NCBI RefSeq assembly: GCF_900089585.1
Contig: NZ_FLRH01000003.1
Location: forward strand, 2,742,501 to 2,806,500
DNA: 64,000 nt
Source of the DNA: Micromonospora sediminicola
GTDB lineage: Bacteria; Actinomycetota; Actinomycetes; Mycobacteriales; Micromonosporaceae
Reading direction: 5' to 3'
The notes under the pieces were generated by a model. That model did not search any database. It was not told where the DNA came from and worked only from the letters and a program-made list of their open reading frames with translations. The translations under genes and the position numbers were made by a program. Below are positions 9,405 through 19,628 of the stretch, one piece after another (within the stretch, counting starts at the first letter, position 1; every line of letters begins with the position of its first letter).

Positions 9405-10805
9405 ATGGCAGTTCCGGACGACGGTCCGTCCCGCACCTCGACGAAGGACGCGCCGCTCCTCGACGACCGGACCGATCCCGTTCCGGGCATCGACCTGGCC
9501 CGTCCGGAACTGCACCGCACGATCGACCTGCACGCCGTCTTCACGGACCTCCGGCGCGACCACCCGGTCTTCTGGCACGGCCCGAAGAGCCACGCCGGCT
9601 TCTGGTCGGTGACCCGGCACGCCGACACGGTCCGGGTCTACCGGGACACCGACACGTTCTCGGCCACCCACGGCATGACGCTCGACACCCTGCGCCCCGA
9701 ACTGGACCCGGGCGCCGGGATGATGGTCGAGGTCACCGACCCGCCCGAGCACCGCCGTCTGCGCCGCAGCATCGGTGCCTTCTTCTCGGCGGGCGCGGTG
9801 TCCACGATGGCGCCGGCCATCGATGATCTCGTGGTCCGCCTGCTGACCGACATCCGCGACCGCGACGAGCCGGTGGACTTCGTGCGGGCCGTGGCGAGCC
9901 GGATACCCACCCACGTGGCCGGACTCCTGCTCGGCCTCCCGCCCGAGGACCTGGACTGGATCACGTCGCGGACCTCGCAGGTCTTCCTCGCCGGCGCCGA
10001 CGCCTCCCGCGCCGCGACCGCCGACCTGCGCGAGCAGGCGGCGCAGGCCAACGCGGAGCTGCTCGGCTACTTCTCCAAGCTCGTACGGGCGAGCAGGCGG
10101 CGGCGGTCCGACGTGCGGGGCCTGGTGCAGAGGCTCGCCGAGGGCACCGGGGACCGGGAGGGGCTGAACACGGCCGAGGTGATCCTGAACTCGCTCAACC
10201 TGGCGATCGCGGGAACCCAGACCACCCGCAGCTCATTGAGCAACATGATGCTCGCGTTGATCCAGTTCCCCGACGCCTTCCAGGCGCTGCGGAAGGACCC
10301 CACGCTGGTGCCCACCGCCGTGGAGGAGGCGGTCCGGTGGGCGAATCCGGTGCGGCACCTGGCGAGGGTCGCGACCCGCGACGTCGAACTCGGCGGGGCA
10401 AGGATCCGGGCGGGGGATCCCGTCGTCGTCTGGCCGTTCTCCGCCAACCGGGACGAGGCGGTGTTCCGGCTGCCGCACGTGTTCGACATCCGGCGCTATC
10501 CCAATCCGCACATAGGGTTCGCGACCGGCACGCACAGCTGCCCCGGCTCCGGGCTGGCCCGGGCCCAGATGCGTACCACCCTGACCCGGCTGGTGGAACT
10601 CTTCGCCGACGCGGACCTCGCCGACGCCCCCCAGCTGGTGCAGTCGAACTTCCTTCTCGGATACGAGCGCCTCCCGGTCCGGTACACCGCGGCGGCGTCA
10701 GTCCCGCGCCTGTCCGCACAGGCGACCGACGGCGACCGGCCCGGTGCCGATTTCGCGACGAGGGACGCGCCGAACGGCTCGTCCCGCACGACGGAGGGGA
10801 TGTGA
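9405..10805 (+). CDS. Cytochrome P450
   Basis: A 466-residue P450. Seen: I-helix oxygen-binding segment AGTQTT, the ExxR pair in EEAVRW, and the heme loop FATGTHSCPG with the cysteine ligand near residue 379. The protein is longer than usual at both ends (about 30 extra residues at the N-terminus and 40 low-complexity residues at the C-terminus). The ATG at 9405 is preferred over a GTG at 9387 because the -10 box at 9392-9397 would otherwise lie inside the coding region. It overlaps the methyltransferase start as TGATG, so the two are co-translated. The substrate is unknown; likely roles are hydroxylation of a carrier-bound residue, or oxidation followed by methylation by its partner. Confidence 0.92.
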   Translation: MAVPDDGPSRTSTKDAPLLDDRTDPVPGIDLARPELHRTIDLHAVFTDLRRDHPVFWHGPKSHAGFWSVTRHADTVRVYRDTDTFSATHGMTLDTLRPELDPGAGMMVEVTDPPEHRRLRRSIGAFFSAGAVSTMAPAIDDLVVRLLTDIRDRDEPVDFVRAVASRIPTHVAGLLLGLPPEDLDWITSRTSQVFLAGADASRAATADLREQAAQANAELLGYFSKLVRASRRRRSDVRGLVQRLAEGTGDREGLNTAEVILNSLNLAIAGTQTTRSSLSNMMLALIQFPDAFQALRKDPTLVPTAVEEAVRWANPVRHLARVATRDVELGGARIRAGDPVVVWPFSANRDEAVFRLPHVFDIRRYPNPHIGFATGTHSCPGSGLARAQMRTTLTRLVELFADADLADAPQLVQSNFLLGYERLPVRYTAAASVPRLSAQATDGDRPGADFATRDAPNGSSRTTEGM

Positions 10806-11674
10806 TGCGCGTGGTCGACGTGTCGGAGGAGGCCTTCCGCGCGGCTGTCGACAAGCTGCGGGTGCCCGGCATGGGCACGGAGGTCCTCGCCCCGCTCCTC
10901 AACGCGCTGGTGCGCTTCCACCGTCCGCGGCGGGTGCTGGAGATCGGCATGGGCTACACCACGCCGTTCCTGGTGGCCGCGCTGGCCAGCGTCGAGGAGG
11001 AGGTGAGCGCCGAGGCGCGGGGCCTGGCCGACAAGTCGCGATCGTACGTCGAGGGCGGCACGGACCTCGACGACGCCTGGCTGTACACGGAGCCGGCCAT
11101 GCTGGCGCCGTCGTACTACCTGACGCCGTACCGGTCGCGGTTCGTGGCGGTGGACAACCTGTCCGGAGGTTCGGCCGCGGAGCACGTCCTCGACGTGCTG
11201 GCCGAACTGGGGCTCGACGACCGGGTCACGGTGGTCAACGCCGACCTGCACGACTGCGCCGACCGGTTGCCCGACGACCTCTTCCCGATCGACCTAGCCT
11301 GGGTCGACGCCTGGGAGTGTCTGTACTTCTTCGACCACTTCTGGGACCGGATCAATCCGGACGGCGGGCTGGTCGCCATGCACTACTTGATGACCTATCC
11401 GGAGGGAGAGGCCATCCTCGAGTACTTCGCCGAGGTGCAGCGGGCCCGCCGCGGTGAACTGGAGATCATCAACCTGCTCGAACCGCACAAGCTGGCTCAG
11501 AACAGCGTCACCATCCTGCGCCGGACAACCGCGTGCCGACCGCGCGTCTACGCCGAGCAGGGCGGCGGCATCCGCTACACCCGCCGTCTCCAGGAGGACG
11601 CGGCCGGTCAGCTACGGCTCGCCGGAGCCGACAGCGCCCGCGTCGGTCCCGACGCCCGACGCCCTCTGAAATGA
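10805..11674 (+). CDS. Class I SAM-dependent methyltransferase
   Basis: A 289-residue protein. The SAM-binding motif I is VLEIGMGYTTPFLVAAL near residues 40-56, followed by VDNLSGG and an acidic motif near VTVVNADLHDC. The Rossmann core ends with GGLVAMHYLM. It resembles stand-alone natural-product methyltransferases, but I cannot tell whether O-, N- or C-methylation is done. Its start overlaps the P450 stop by one base (TGATG), so the simplest reading is that it methylates what that P450 produces; this is an inference. The last 30 residues are Arg/Pro-rich and probably disordered. It is the last gene of the operon started by the leaderless promoter at 9350. Confidence 0.87.
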   Translation: MRVVDVSEEAFRAAVDKLRVPGMGTEVLAPLLNALVRFHRPRRVLEIGMGYTTPFLVAALASVEEEVSAEARGLADKSRSYVEGGTDLDDAWLYTEPAMLAPSYYLTPYRSRFVAVDNLSGGSAAEHVLDVLAELGLDDRVTVVNADLHDCADRLPDDLFPIDLAWVDAWECLYFFDHFWDRINPDGGLVAMHYLMTYPEGEAILEYFAEVQRARRGELEIINLLEPHKLAQNSVTILRRTTACRPRVYAEQGGGIRYTRRLQEDAAGQLRLAGADSARVGPDARRPLK

Positions 11675-11899
11675 CGCGAGCACGTCTACCGGTGCCGGCG
11701 CCCGCCGGGCCGGTCGACCCCGGTGCCGGGACGCCGGCCCCGCGGCGTCGACGGCCGTCCGCGGCGCCGGCGACCGGCCCCGGCCGGCCCGGCCGCCGTG
11801 GTGCACCGGCATCCCGCTGCGGGCGGCCGGTGGCCGACGGCTGTGCAAGGCCGGCGCGGGCGGGGCGACCCGGCCCCGGCGAGGCACCCGGGACGGCGG

Positions 11900-11947
11900 T
11901 TCCCCGCTTTAGGGGACACCCGCCGCCGGCCGGTGCCCGGTTAGGTT
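11900..11947 (+). promoter_or_regulatory. Cluster-motif promoter, leaderless, before the fatty acyl-AMP ligase
   Basis: TTCCCCGCTTTAGGGGAC (11900-11917), exactly 24 bp, then TAGGTT (11942-11947), then 7 bp to the ATG at 11955. The left part of the 11675-11954 gap is GC-rich and shows no gene. Confidence 0.82.
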
Positions 11948-11954
11948 CCTGACC

Positions 11955-13871
11955 ATGGCAGATCAGGCCCTTGGCGACGTACTGCTCGACCGTGCGGAAC
12001 GGACTCCGGACGAGGTCGCGTACGAGCTGGCTGAGCCTTCCGGCCGGGTCACCACGATGAGCTACGCCCAGCTGGCGAGCCGGGCGTCGGTGTTGGCGAG
12101 ACAACTCGCCGCCGGTGGCGACGGTCCGGTGCTGCTCGCGTACCCGGCCGGCCTGGACTACGTGGTCGCCGTCTTCGCCGCGTTCCTGGCCGGGCGGCCG
12201 GTGATCCCGGCCTACCCACCGGGACCGTCGTCGCTGCCCGACCGCGCCCGGTTGAGCGGGATCGTCCAGGACGCCCATCCGTCGACCGTGGTGGCGGCGC
12301 AACACCACGCCGAGCTCGCCGTGCCGACGGTGCTGGCCGTGCCCGGCGCCGAGGCGGACGGGTCCGTGGCGCCGCCGCGCTGCGCGGCCGACTCCGACGT
12401 GGCGATCATCCAGTACACCTCCGGCAGCACCGGTCAGCCGAAGGGCGTGCTGGTACGACACGACAGCGTGGTGGCCAACACCGCCGCCATCGCGGACCGG
12501 TTCGGGTTGGACGTCACCTCCCGCGGGCTGACCTGGCTGCCGCCGTTCCACGACATGGGGCTGGTCGGCGGCCTGCTGACCCCGATGGCGGCCGGGATAC
12601 CGGTCCGTATCCTCCAGCCCGGGGACTTCCTCAAGGCGCCGCTGTGGTGGCTCCGGCAGATCACCGAGAGCGGCGCGACGGCCAGCGGCGGCCCCAACTT
12701 CGCCTACGACCTCTGCGTCCGCCGGGTACGCTCCGCCGACGAGCTGGCCGGCCTGGACCTGTCCGGATGGCGGGTGGCCTTCAGCGGCGGCGAGTCGGTG
12801 AAGCACCAGACCATGGCCGGGTTCGCCCGGACCTTCGCGTCGACCGGCTTCCGCCCGGAGGCGTTCCTGCCCTGTTTCGGCCTGGCCGAGGCGACCCTCA
12901 TGGTCAGCGCCGGACACTGGTCGCCGACGGCCGCCGCGGACACGGCGGTCAGCTGCGGCCGGCCGGTACCGGGCCAACGGGTCACGATCGTCGACCCGGA
13001 GCGCCTGACCCCGGTCCCCGACGGCGACGAGGGCGAGATCTGGGTCGGCGGCCCGCACATCACCCCCGGCTACCTCTCCGGCGAGTCGGGCGACCTGTTT
13101 GGTGAGCTCGACGGGACCCGGCTGTTGCGCACCGGTGACCTGGGATACCTACGCGAGGGCGAGCTGTTCCTGACCGGTCGGATGAAGGACGTCATCGTCT
13201 TCCGGGGGGCCAACTTCCACGCCGGCGACATCGAGTCGGCAGGGCTCGAGGCGGTAGGCCGACAGGCCGGGGCGGCTGCGGCCTTTCTCGTCGACGAGGG
13301 ACCGGAACCGCTGCCGGTACTCGTGGTCGAGGTGCGGGGCCGGCCCGACGAGAAACTGGCGGCCGGCGTTCGCGCCGCCGTGCTGGCCCGGACCCGGTTG
13401 CCGCTGAGCCTGGTGGTCCTGGCGCCGCCGCGCTCGGTGCCCCGTACGTCCAGCGGCAAGGTACGGCGGTCGGCCTGCCGGGAGGTCCTCCTGGCCGGTG
13501 GCCTCGACGCCGCGGTGGTCAGCGACCGGCCGCGCCTCGCGGCGCTGTCCGAACTCCGCGACCGGGAGCGAGTGACCGGAGATCTGGCCGCGGTGGTCTG
13601 CGGGATCCTCGCCGCCGTCTGCGGGGTGGGACGCTGCCGGCCGACCGACGACCTGGCCGGCCTCGGGATGGATTCGGTGCAGGCGGCGGAGGCGGCGGCC
13701 GTCCTCGAGGACGCGGTCGGACTCACGGTGCCGCTGGAGACGCTGCTCGGGGCGGCGACGCCGCGCGACATCGCCGACACCCTGCTGGCGCGCTGGCTCG
13801 CGGATGACTGCACCCCGACCCTTGTGCGGGACCGGCTGGCGCTCATCGGTGAGGGCGCGGGAGTCGGCTGA
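11955..13871 (+). CDS. Fatty acyl-AMP ligase fused to an acyl carrier domain (lipo-initiation)
   Basis: A 638-residue protein. The N-terminal 540 residues are a fatty acyl-AMP ligase: YTSGSTGQPKG near 154, WLPPFHDMGLVGG, the FAAL-typical PAYPPGP and FSGGESV segments, RTGDLGYL, GRMKDVI and an A10-like SSGKVRRS lysine. The C-terminal 75 residues are a carrier domain with LGMDSVQA near 569. FAALs activate a free fatty acid as the adenylate and pass it to a carrier; this sets the N-terminal acyl chain of lipopeptides. It is followed directly (TGATG overlap at 13871) by an NRPS that begins with a condensation domain, as expected for N-acylation of the first amino acid. The leaderless promoter at 11900 starts the operon. 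Confidence 0.93.
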   Translation: MADQALGDVLLDRAERTPDEVAYELAEPSGRVTTMSYAQLASRASVLARQLAAGGDGPVLLAYPAGLDYVVAVFAAFLAGRPVIPAYPPGPSSLPDRARLSGIVQDAHPSTVVAAQHHAELAVPTVLAVPGAEADGSVAPPRCAADSDVAIIQYTSGSTGQPKGVLVRHDSVVANTAAIADRFGLDVTSRGLTWLPPFHDMGLVGGLLTPMAAGIPVRILQPGDFLKAPLWWLRQITESGATASGGPNFAYDLCVRRVRSADELAGLDLSGWRVAFSGGESVKHQTMAGFARTFASTGFRPEAFLPCFGLAEATLMVSAGHWSPTAAADTAVSCGRPVPGQRVTIVDPERLTPVPDGDEGEIWVGGPHITPGYLSGESGDLFGELDGTRLLRTGDLGYLREGELFLTGRMKDVIVFRGANFHAGDIESAGLEAVGRQAGAAAAFLVDEGPEPLPVLVVEVRGRPDEKLAAGVRAAVLARTRLPLSLVVLAPPRSVPRTSSGKVRRSACREVLLAGGLDAAVVSDRPRLAALSELRDRERVTGDLAAVVCGILAAVCGVGRCRPTDDLAGLGMDSVQAAEAAAVLEDAVGLTVPLETLLGAATPRDIADTLLARWLADDCTPTLVRDRLALIGEGAGVG

Positions 13872-16800
13872 TGGATCCTGCCGTCGGACGGAGCCTGGTC
13901 GAGCGCTGGCGGGCCGGTCGCGGGACAGCGCCGTCGATCCCTGACCGGCCGGCGCCGCTCACCTCGGCTGAGCGCGGGGTGCTGACGCTGGAGCGGCTCC
14001 GTCCCGGCACCCCGGTTCTCAACCTGTGCTTCGCCGCCCGGCACACCGGGCACCTCGACGAGGACCGCCTCGACGCGGCCCTCACCGTGCTGCTCCGCCG
14101 GCACCCCGCCCTGCGCAGCACGTTCGTCGACGGCGCCGAGGGCCCGGCCCGGGTGGTCGGGGACACCGCGACGATCGCGGTGTCGTGGACGGACCTGCGC
14201 CACCTGCCGTCGAGGCGTGCGGCCGCCGCCCGCGAGTTCGCCGAGCGGACCGCGGCCGAGCCGTTCGACCTGCGGCGTGGGCCACTGGTCCGGGTCCGGG
14301 GCTGCCGACTCGCCGACGACGAGCGACTGCTCGTCTTCGCCGCCCACCACCTGGTCTGCGACGGCGCGTCCCTGCGGATCCTGCTCCGCGAACTCGACGC
14401 CGCCTACCGCGGTGAGCTCACCGGCGTACTGCCGGAGCCGCCCCCGGTGCCGGTGGATCCGACGGCGCTGGCGTACTGGCGTGCCCACCTGGCCGACCTG
14501 CCCGACCTGTACCTGCCGGGCGACCTGACCCGGCCCGCGCCGCCGACGTTCCGGGCCGGATCGGTTCCGTTGTCCCTGTCGGACGACCTGGTCGACACCG
14601 CCGAGGTCCTGGGGCGGGCCGAGAACGCCACCCTGTTCATGGTGGTGCTGGCCGGGTTCCAGCTTCTCTTGTCGGTCCACTCCGGACAGACCGACTTCGC
14701 CGTCGGGGTGCCGGAGGCCGGCCGGACACGGCCCGGCCGGCACGGCGTGGTGGGCCTCCTGTCCGACCTGTTGGTGGTGCGCGCGGACCTGAGCGGGCGC
14801 CCCACCTTCCGGGAACTCGTCCGGCGGGCGCGGGAGACCTACCTCGGCGCCTTCGCCCACCGCGCCGTGCCCTTCGAGGAACTCGTCGCCGCGCTCGCGC
14901 CCGGCCGTGCCCTCGACGGCGCGCTGGTGCGGGCCAGTCTCGTCTTCCACGGCCGGCGTGCCGAGACGACACTGGCCGGGTCGCCACTCGTGCCGGTGCC
15001 CGTCGCCCGCGCGGGCCTGCGCTTCGGAGTGGAACTGCATCTCTGGCGGGAGCCGGCCGGACTCCGAGGCACCTGGGACTACAGCGCGGAGACGTTCACC
15101 CCGACCGAGGCGGCCCGGATGGCGCGGCGGATGCCGGTGCTGCTCGCCCGGGTGCTCGCCCAGCCGGACCGGCCGGTCGACCAACTCGACCTGCTGACCG
15201 ACGACGACCGGACACTGCTGGAACGCTGGGGCCGGGGACCGACGCCAGCCGTCCCGGACGTGGGCCTCACCGAGCTGTTCCACGCCCAGGCCGCCCGGAC
15301 ACCGGCCGCGGTGGCCGTCCGCGACGGTCGACGCGAGCTCACCTACCGGGAACTGGACGGGCTATCCGACCGACTGGCCCGGCACCTGCGTGGTCTCGGT
15401 GCCGGTCCGGGAGAGACGGTCGGCATCCGGCTCGCCCGCTCCGTCGACCTGGCCGTGGCCGTGCTCGGCGTACTCAAGGCTGGTGCGGCCTGCCTGCCGC
15501 TCGATCAGCCCCGACCAGGGCAGGTGGATCCGACGCCGGGGCACGGCCCGGTCCGCACGACCGTGACGGAGGCCGACCTCGCCGCCGCCCGTCGACTCCC
15601 CGCCTCCTGCGTGGGCGGCGGCCCCCCGGCCGCACCGGAGGACCCGGCCTTCGTCTTCCGCGCGGTCGACGCCACGGGCCGGGCCCGGGCCGTGCTCGTC
15701 ACTCACCGCAACGCGGCGGCGGTGGTGCTCTGGGGCCGGCAGACGTTCTCACCCGCGCACCTGGCCCGGGTGCTCGCGGCGACGCCGAGCTGCGACGGCC
15801 ACGCGGTCTTCGAGTTGTTCGCACCGTGGTGCGCGGGCGGCACCGTGGTGGTGGCCGACGACGCGCGCGCCATGCTCGCCGATCCGCCCGACGTGACGAT
15901 GCTCTGCGCCACGCCGTCGGCGGTCCAGGCGTTGGTCGCGGTGGACGCCCTCCCGCCCGAGGTGCGCGCGGTCGTCCTCGCCGGCGAGGCGGTCCCCGGC
16001 GCGCTCCTCACCGACCTGGACCGCACCGGCCACGTCGAGACCGTCGTCCGCCGCTACGGTCCGGCCGAGAGCACGAGCGGCGCGACGTGGGCCGCGCTCC
16101 GGCGGCCGGAGCGGCCGACCCCGCTGGGGGTGTACCTGCCGCACCAGCGTGGCTACATCCTGGACCGGGCGCTACGCCCGGTCCCGGTCGGTGCGGTCGG
16201 CGAACTCTACCTGGCCGGCAGCGGCCTCAGCCGGGGCTACCTCGACCAGCCGGGCCCGACCGCGGCGCGGTACGTCGCCGACCCGTTCGCGGCGCTGCCC
16301 GGTGAGCGCATGTACCGGACCGGCGACCTGGTCCGGTACCGCTCGGACGGCGCTCTGGTCCGGCTGGCCGACCGCGAGCGGCAGGTCGTGGTACGCGGTC
16401 AACGGATCGATCCGGACGAGGTCGAGAGCTGCCTGCGGCGGCACGCCGACGTGTGCGACGCGGTCGTGGTCCCGTACCGCGACCAGCTCGTCGCGTACCT
16501 GACCGCTGGCGAGCTGACCGGCCCCGAGCTGGACGACGTCCGGTCCGCCCTGCTCGAGGCCGGACTGCCGGCCGAGGCGGTCCCCACGGGCCTGGTCGTA
16601 CTCGACACGCTGCCGCGGACGCCGAGCGGCGCGGTCGACCGGGCGGCGTTGCCCGCGCCCGACCTGACGGACCGCCCGGGCGGCGAGCAGCCGCAGGGAC
16701 CCGACGAGCACCTCATCGCCGAGGTGTGGCGGCAGGTTCTCCGGATCGACGAGGTGGCGCGGTACGACGACTTCTTCGACCTCGGCGGGGATTCGCTGCT

Positions 16801-19627
16801 CGCCGGCCAGGTGCTCAACCGGCTGCGCAGGCGGGCCGGCACGAGGCTTCCGCTGCGGCTGCTCTTCGACCACCCCCGGCTCGCCGACCTGGCCGTGGCG
16901 TTGTCGTCGGCCCGGGCAGCGGCCGACCAGCCGACGATCACTCCGCGCCGGCCGGATGCCGAGCCCGTCCTCTCCTTCGACCAGCAGCGGGTGTGGCTGG
17001 AGAGTCAGCTCAGGCCCGGGACCGCGTACAACGTGCACGGGCGCCGGTGGCTGCGTGGCACGCTGGACGTCCCGGTCCTGGAACGCAGCATCCGGGCGAT
17101 CCTCGACCGGCACGACATCCTCCGGACGACCTTCCCTCTGGTGGACGGGCGGCCGGTGCAGCGGGTGGCGGCGCCCGACCCGGGCTGGCGGATCGCCGTC
17201 GAGGACCGGTGCGGTCCCGGCGCCGCCGCCGAGCGCCTGGCCGACGAGCAGGCGAACACCTCGTTCGACCTCGCCCAGGGGCCCCTGCTCAAGGTCCTGC
17301 TGGTCCGCCGCAGCGACACCGAGCACCTGCTCAGCATCACGATCCACCACATCGTCTCGGACGGATGGTCGGTCGGTCTCTTCCTCCGCGAACTCTCGGC
17401 GCTCTACCGGGCCGGTGGTGACGTCACCCGGGCCGACCTGCCGGCGCTGCCCGTGCAGTACCTCGACTACTCTGTGTGGCAGCGGAGGTGGCTGACCGGC
17501 GAGCGGCTGACGAAGCAGGTCGAGCACTGGCGACGTCGGCTGACCGGTGCCCCCGCGCGACTGGCCCTGCCCGCCGCCCGCCGGCCGACGCCCGGTCAGG
17601 GCGCCGTCGGCGGTCGGGTGGACGCCGAACTCGGCGCCGACGACGTGGCCGCGCTGCACCGGTTGTGCCGCGAACACGAGGTTACTCCGTTCATGGCCGT
17701 GGCCGCCGTCCTGACCGTCGTGCTGCGCCGCTGGTCCGGGCAGGACGACCTGGTGGTCGGGGTGCCGGTGAACACCCGCGACGACACCCGCACCAGCTCC
17801 CTGATCGGGTTCTTCGTCAACACGGTCCCCCTGCGCGTCGGGCTGGCCGGCAACCCGGAGTTTCGCGAGGTGCTCGCTCGGGTCCGGCAGGCCGCACTCG
17901 ACGGGTACGCCAAGCAGGGCGACACCCCGTTCGACGTGCTCGTCCGCGAGCTGCGGCTGCCGCGTGACCCGTCCCGGGCACCGCTGTTCCAGGTTCTGCT
18001 GAGCATGATCGACGACACCGGAGCCGCCTGGCAGCTGCCGGGCGTCGTCGTGGAGCCGGCCGAGGGCCCGCCGCAACCGAGCAAGGTCGACCTCACCCTC
18101 AACGTGCACCTCACCAGTGGTGGGCTCCGCCTGGAGCTGCTGTACCACGCCGACCGCTACGACGTCGCGACCATGCGCGCCCTCGTCGGCCAGCTGCGCG
18201 CCCTGTTGAGGGCGGTCACCTCGGATCCCGGCCGCGGGATCCTCGAGTACGAGCTGTCCGGGAGCGCGGCCACCGGCGCCGCCACGCCGACGCCCGTCCC
18301 GGCGCCACACTCCATCCTGGAGCAGCAGGCACGCCACCACCCGCGGCGCACCGCGGTGGTCGACCGGGACGGCTCATGGACCTACGCTCAGCTCGCGGCG
18401 GCGGCCCGCCGCGTCGCCGAGATAGCCGGTGACGCCAACCGCGTGATCGTGGTCCGGCGGGCGTCGGCCGGCTTCACGGCAGCGGTGCTCGGCTGTGGCC
18501 GAGCCGGTGTGCCGTTCACCGTCGTCGCACCGGACGACGTCTCGCGGGTCGCGCCGGTTGCGTGCACCGTGCTCGATCCGGGGCCGCGCGCCGTCGACGG
18601 CGCGGTGGACGTCGCAGCGCTGCTCACCGCCGCAGCCGCGCCCGCGGACGCGCCGGACGCAGGCGGCGAGCCGGTTCCGGCGCCCGGCCACTGGGCCGTC
18701 GAGCGGCTCCAGCTCGGCGCCGATGACCGGGTCGCCGCTCTGACCGGTGGCTGCGGCCCGGCGATGTCCGCCGCCGTCGCCGCCGGCGCGACCCTCGTCG
18801 TTGCCGACGACGCCACCTCCGGTGAGCCGGATCGGCTGGTCGCCTGGCTCCGCGAGGCCGGGGTGACCGTCCTGCACCTCTCGCCGGCCCGGCTGCGCGC
18901 CGTCGCGGCCGTGGGCGCGGTCCTGCCCCGGCTGCGGCACGTCGTCCTGGACAACAACGGCGACCTGACCGCGCACGACGTGCCACGCGCCCGGCGACTC
19001 GCGCCGGCCGGCCGGCTGGTCGCCGTCTACGGCGCCGGGGAGAGCCAGCAGCCGTTCGCCGTCCATGAGGTGCCGGAGGTCTGGGTGCCGTCCGTCGCCC
19101 CGCTGCGGGTGCCGATCGGCGTCGAGCTGGCCGGCCCGGCCGCGCTGCGCAACGCGGTCGGATCGGTGGCCGCCGTCGGTGAGGTGGTGCAGCTGCCCGG
19201 CACCGAGGACCTCGTCCGGCGCCGCCCCGACCAGGTGCTCGAGTTCGCCGCGCCGCGCGCCGGACGTCGCCTGGACGGCCGCCCGTACGCCGATCCGCTG
19301 GATACCGTCGCGGCTCTGTTCGAGTTCCCGGACGTGCACGACGCGGTGGTGACCGCGCGGACCGGCCCGCACGGGCCCGGCGAACTGGTGGCCCACGTCG
19401 TCGTCCGCGACAGGTCGATCAACCTGGACCGGCTGCGTCAACACCTGGTCAACCGCCTACCGGACTATCTGGTCCCGCGACACGTCGTACCGGTGGAGCG
19501 ACTCCCGCTCACGCCGGACGGTGACCACGACCTGGCCGCCCTGCTCGACCCGGCCGGCGAGGCGTCCGGGGCCGACACCGGGCGCGCCGCCGACCTACCG
19601 CAGACAGCGATTCCGAGGAGGAACTGA
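13871..19627 (+). CDS. NRPS, C-A*-PCP-C-A* (both adenylation domains inactive)
   Basis: A 1918-residue synthetase following the FAAL. Domains: C with HHLVCDG near 158; a first A at about 460-930; PCP with FFDLGGDSLLA near 970; a second C at about 1031-1470 with HHIVSDG near 1158; and a second, shrunken A* at about 1480-1895 with no PCP after it. The first A has lost the ATP loop (FRAVDATGRARAVLVTHRN where YTSGSTGxPKGVxVTHRN is expected), and its A10 lysine is replaced in TPSGAVDR. The second lacks the loop entirely and has LTPDGDHDLAAL at A10. Neither should make an aminoacyl-adenylate, so both carriers must be loaded by other proteins. The second carrier could be the free PCP at 19629 or the N-terminal PCP of 22336-26628. 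The first C domain presumably joins the acyl chain to residue 1. Confidence 0.93.
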   Translation: MDPAVGRSLVERWRAGRGTAPSIPDRPAPLTSAERGVLTLERLRPGTPVLNLCFAARHTGHLDEDRLDAALTVLLRRHPALRSTFVDGAEGPARVVGDTATIAVSWTDLRHLPSRRAAAAREFAERTAAEPFDLRRGPLVRVRGCRLADDERLLVFAAHHLVCDGASLRILLRELDAAYRGELTGVLPEPPPVPVDPTALAYWRAHLADLPDLYLPGDLTRPAPPTFRAGSVPLSLSDDLVDTAEVLGRAENATLFMVVLAGFQLLLSVHSGQTDFAVGVPEAGRTRPGRHGVVGLLSDLLVVRADLSGRPTFRELVRRARETYLGAFAHRAVPFEELVAALAPGRALDGALVRASLVFHGRRAETTLAGSPLVPVPVARAGLRFGVELHLWREPAGLRGTWDYSAETFTPTEAARMARRMPVLLARVLAQPDRPVDQLDLLTDDDRTLLERWGRGPTPAVPDVGLTELFHAQAARTPAAVAVRDGRRELTYRELDGLSDRLARHLRGLGAGPGETVGIRLARSVDLAVAVLGVLKAGAACLPLDQPRPGQVDPTPGHGPVRTTVTEADLAAARRLPASCVGGGPPAAPEDPAFVFRAVDATGRARAVLVTHRNAAAVVLWGRQTFSPAHLARVLAATPSCDGHAVFELFAPWCAGGTVVVADDARAMLADPPDVTMLCATPSAVQALVAVDALPPEVRAVVLAGEAVPGALLTDLDRTGHVETVVRRYGPAESTSGATWAALRRPERPTPLGVYLPHQRGYILDRALRPVPVGAVGELYLAGSGLSRGYLDQPGPTAARYVADPFAALPGERMYRTGDLVRYRSDGALVRLADRERQVVVRGQRIDPDEVESCLRRHADVCDAVVVPYRDQLVAYLTAGELTGPELDDVRSALLEAGLPAEAVPTGLVVLDTLPRTPSGAVDRAALPAPDLTDRPGGEQPQGPDEHLIAEVWRQVLRIDEVARYDDFFDLGGDSLLAGQVLNRLRRRAGTRLPLRLLFDHPRLADLAVALSSARAAADQPTITPRRPDAEPVLSFDQQRVWLESQLRPGTAYNVHGRRWLRGTLDVPVLERSIRAILDRHDILRTTFPLVDGRPVQRVAAPDPGWRIAVEDRCGPGAAAERLADEQANTSFDLAQGPLLKVLLVRRSDTEHLLSITIHHIVSDGWSVGLFLRELSALYRAGGDVTRADLPALPVQYLDYSVWQRRWLTGERLTKQVEHWRRRLTGAPARLALPAARRPTPGQGAVGGRVDAELGADDVAALHRLCREHEVTPFMAVAAVLTVVLRRWSGQDDLVVGVPVNTRDDTRTSSLIGFFVNTVPLRVGLAGNPEFREVLARVRQAALDGYAKQGDTPFDVLVRELRLPRDPSRAPLFQVLLSMIDDTGAAWQLPGVVVEPAEGPPQPSKVDLTLNVHLTSGGLRLELLYHADRYDVATMRALVGQLRALLRAVTSDPGRGILEYELSGSAATGAATPTPVPAPHSILEQQARHHPRRTAVVDRDGSWTYAQLAAAARRVAEIAGDANRVIVVRRASAGFTAAVLGCGRAGVPFTVVAPDDVSRVAPVACTVLDPGPRAVDGAVDVAALLTAAAAPADAPDAGGEPVPAPGHWAVERLQLGADDRVAALTGGCGPAMSAAVAAGATLVVADDATSGEPDRLVAWLREAGVTVLHLSPARLRAVAAVGAVLPRLRHVVLDNNGDLTAHDVPRARRLAPAGRLVAVYGAGESQQPFAVHEVPEVWVPSVAPLRVPIGVELAGPAALRNAVGSVAAVGEVVQLPGTEDLVRRRPDQVLEFAAPRAGRRLDGRPYADPLDTVAALFEFPDVHDAVVTARTGPHGPGELVAHVVVRDRSINLDRLRQHLVNRLPDYLVPRHVVPVERLPLTPDGDHDLAALLDPAGEASGADTGRAADLPQTAIPRRN

Positions 19628-19628
19628 C

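Noticed and set aside
13070..15283. 737-residue frame on the minus strand
   Set aside because: Covers the FAAL and NRPS genes in antisense and has no recognisable fold.
16172..18340. 722-residue frame on the minus strand
   Set aside because: Antisense shadow of the NRPS at 13871-19627; high GC at third positions keeps it open.
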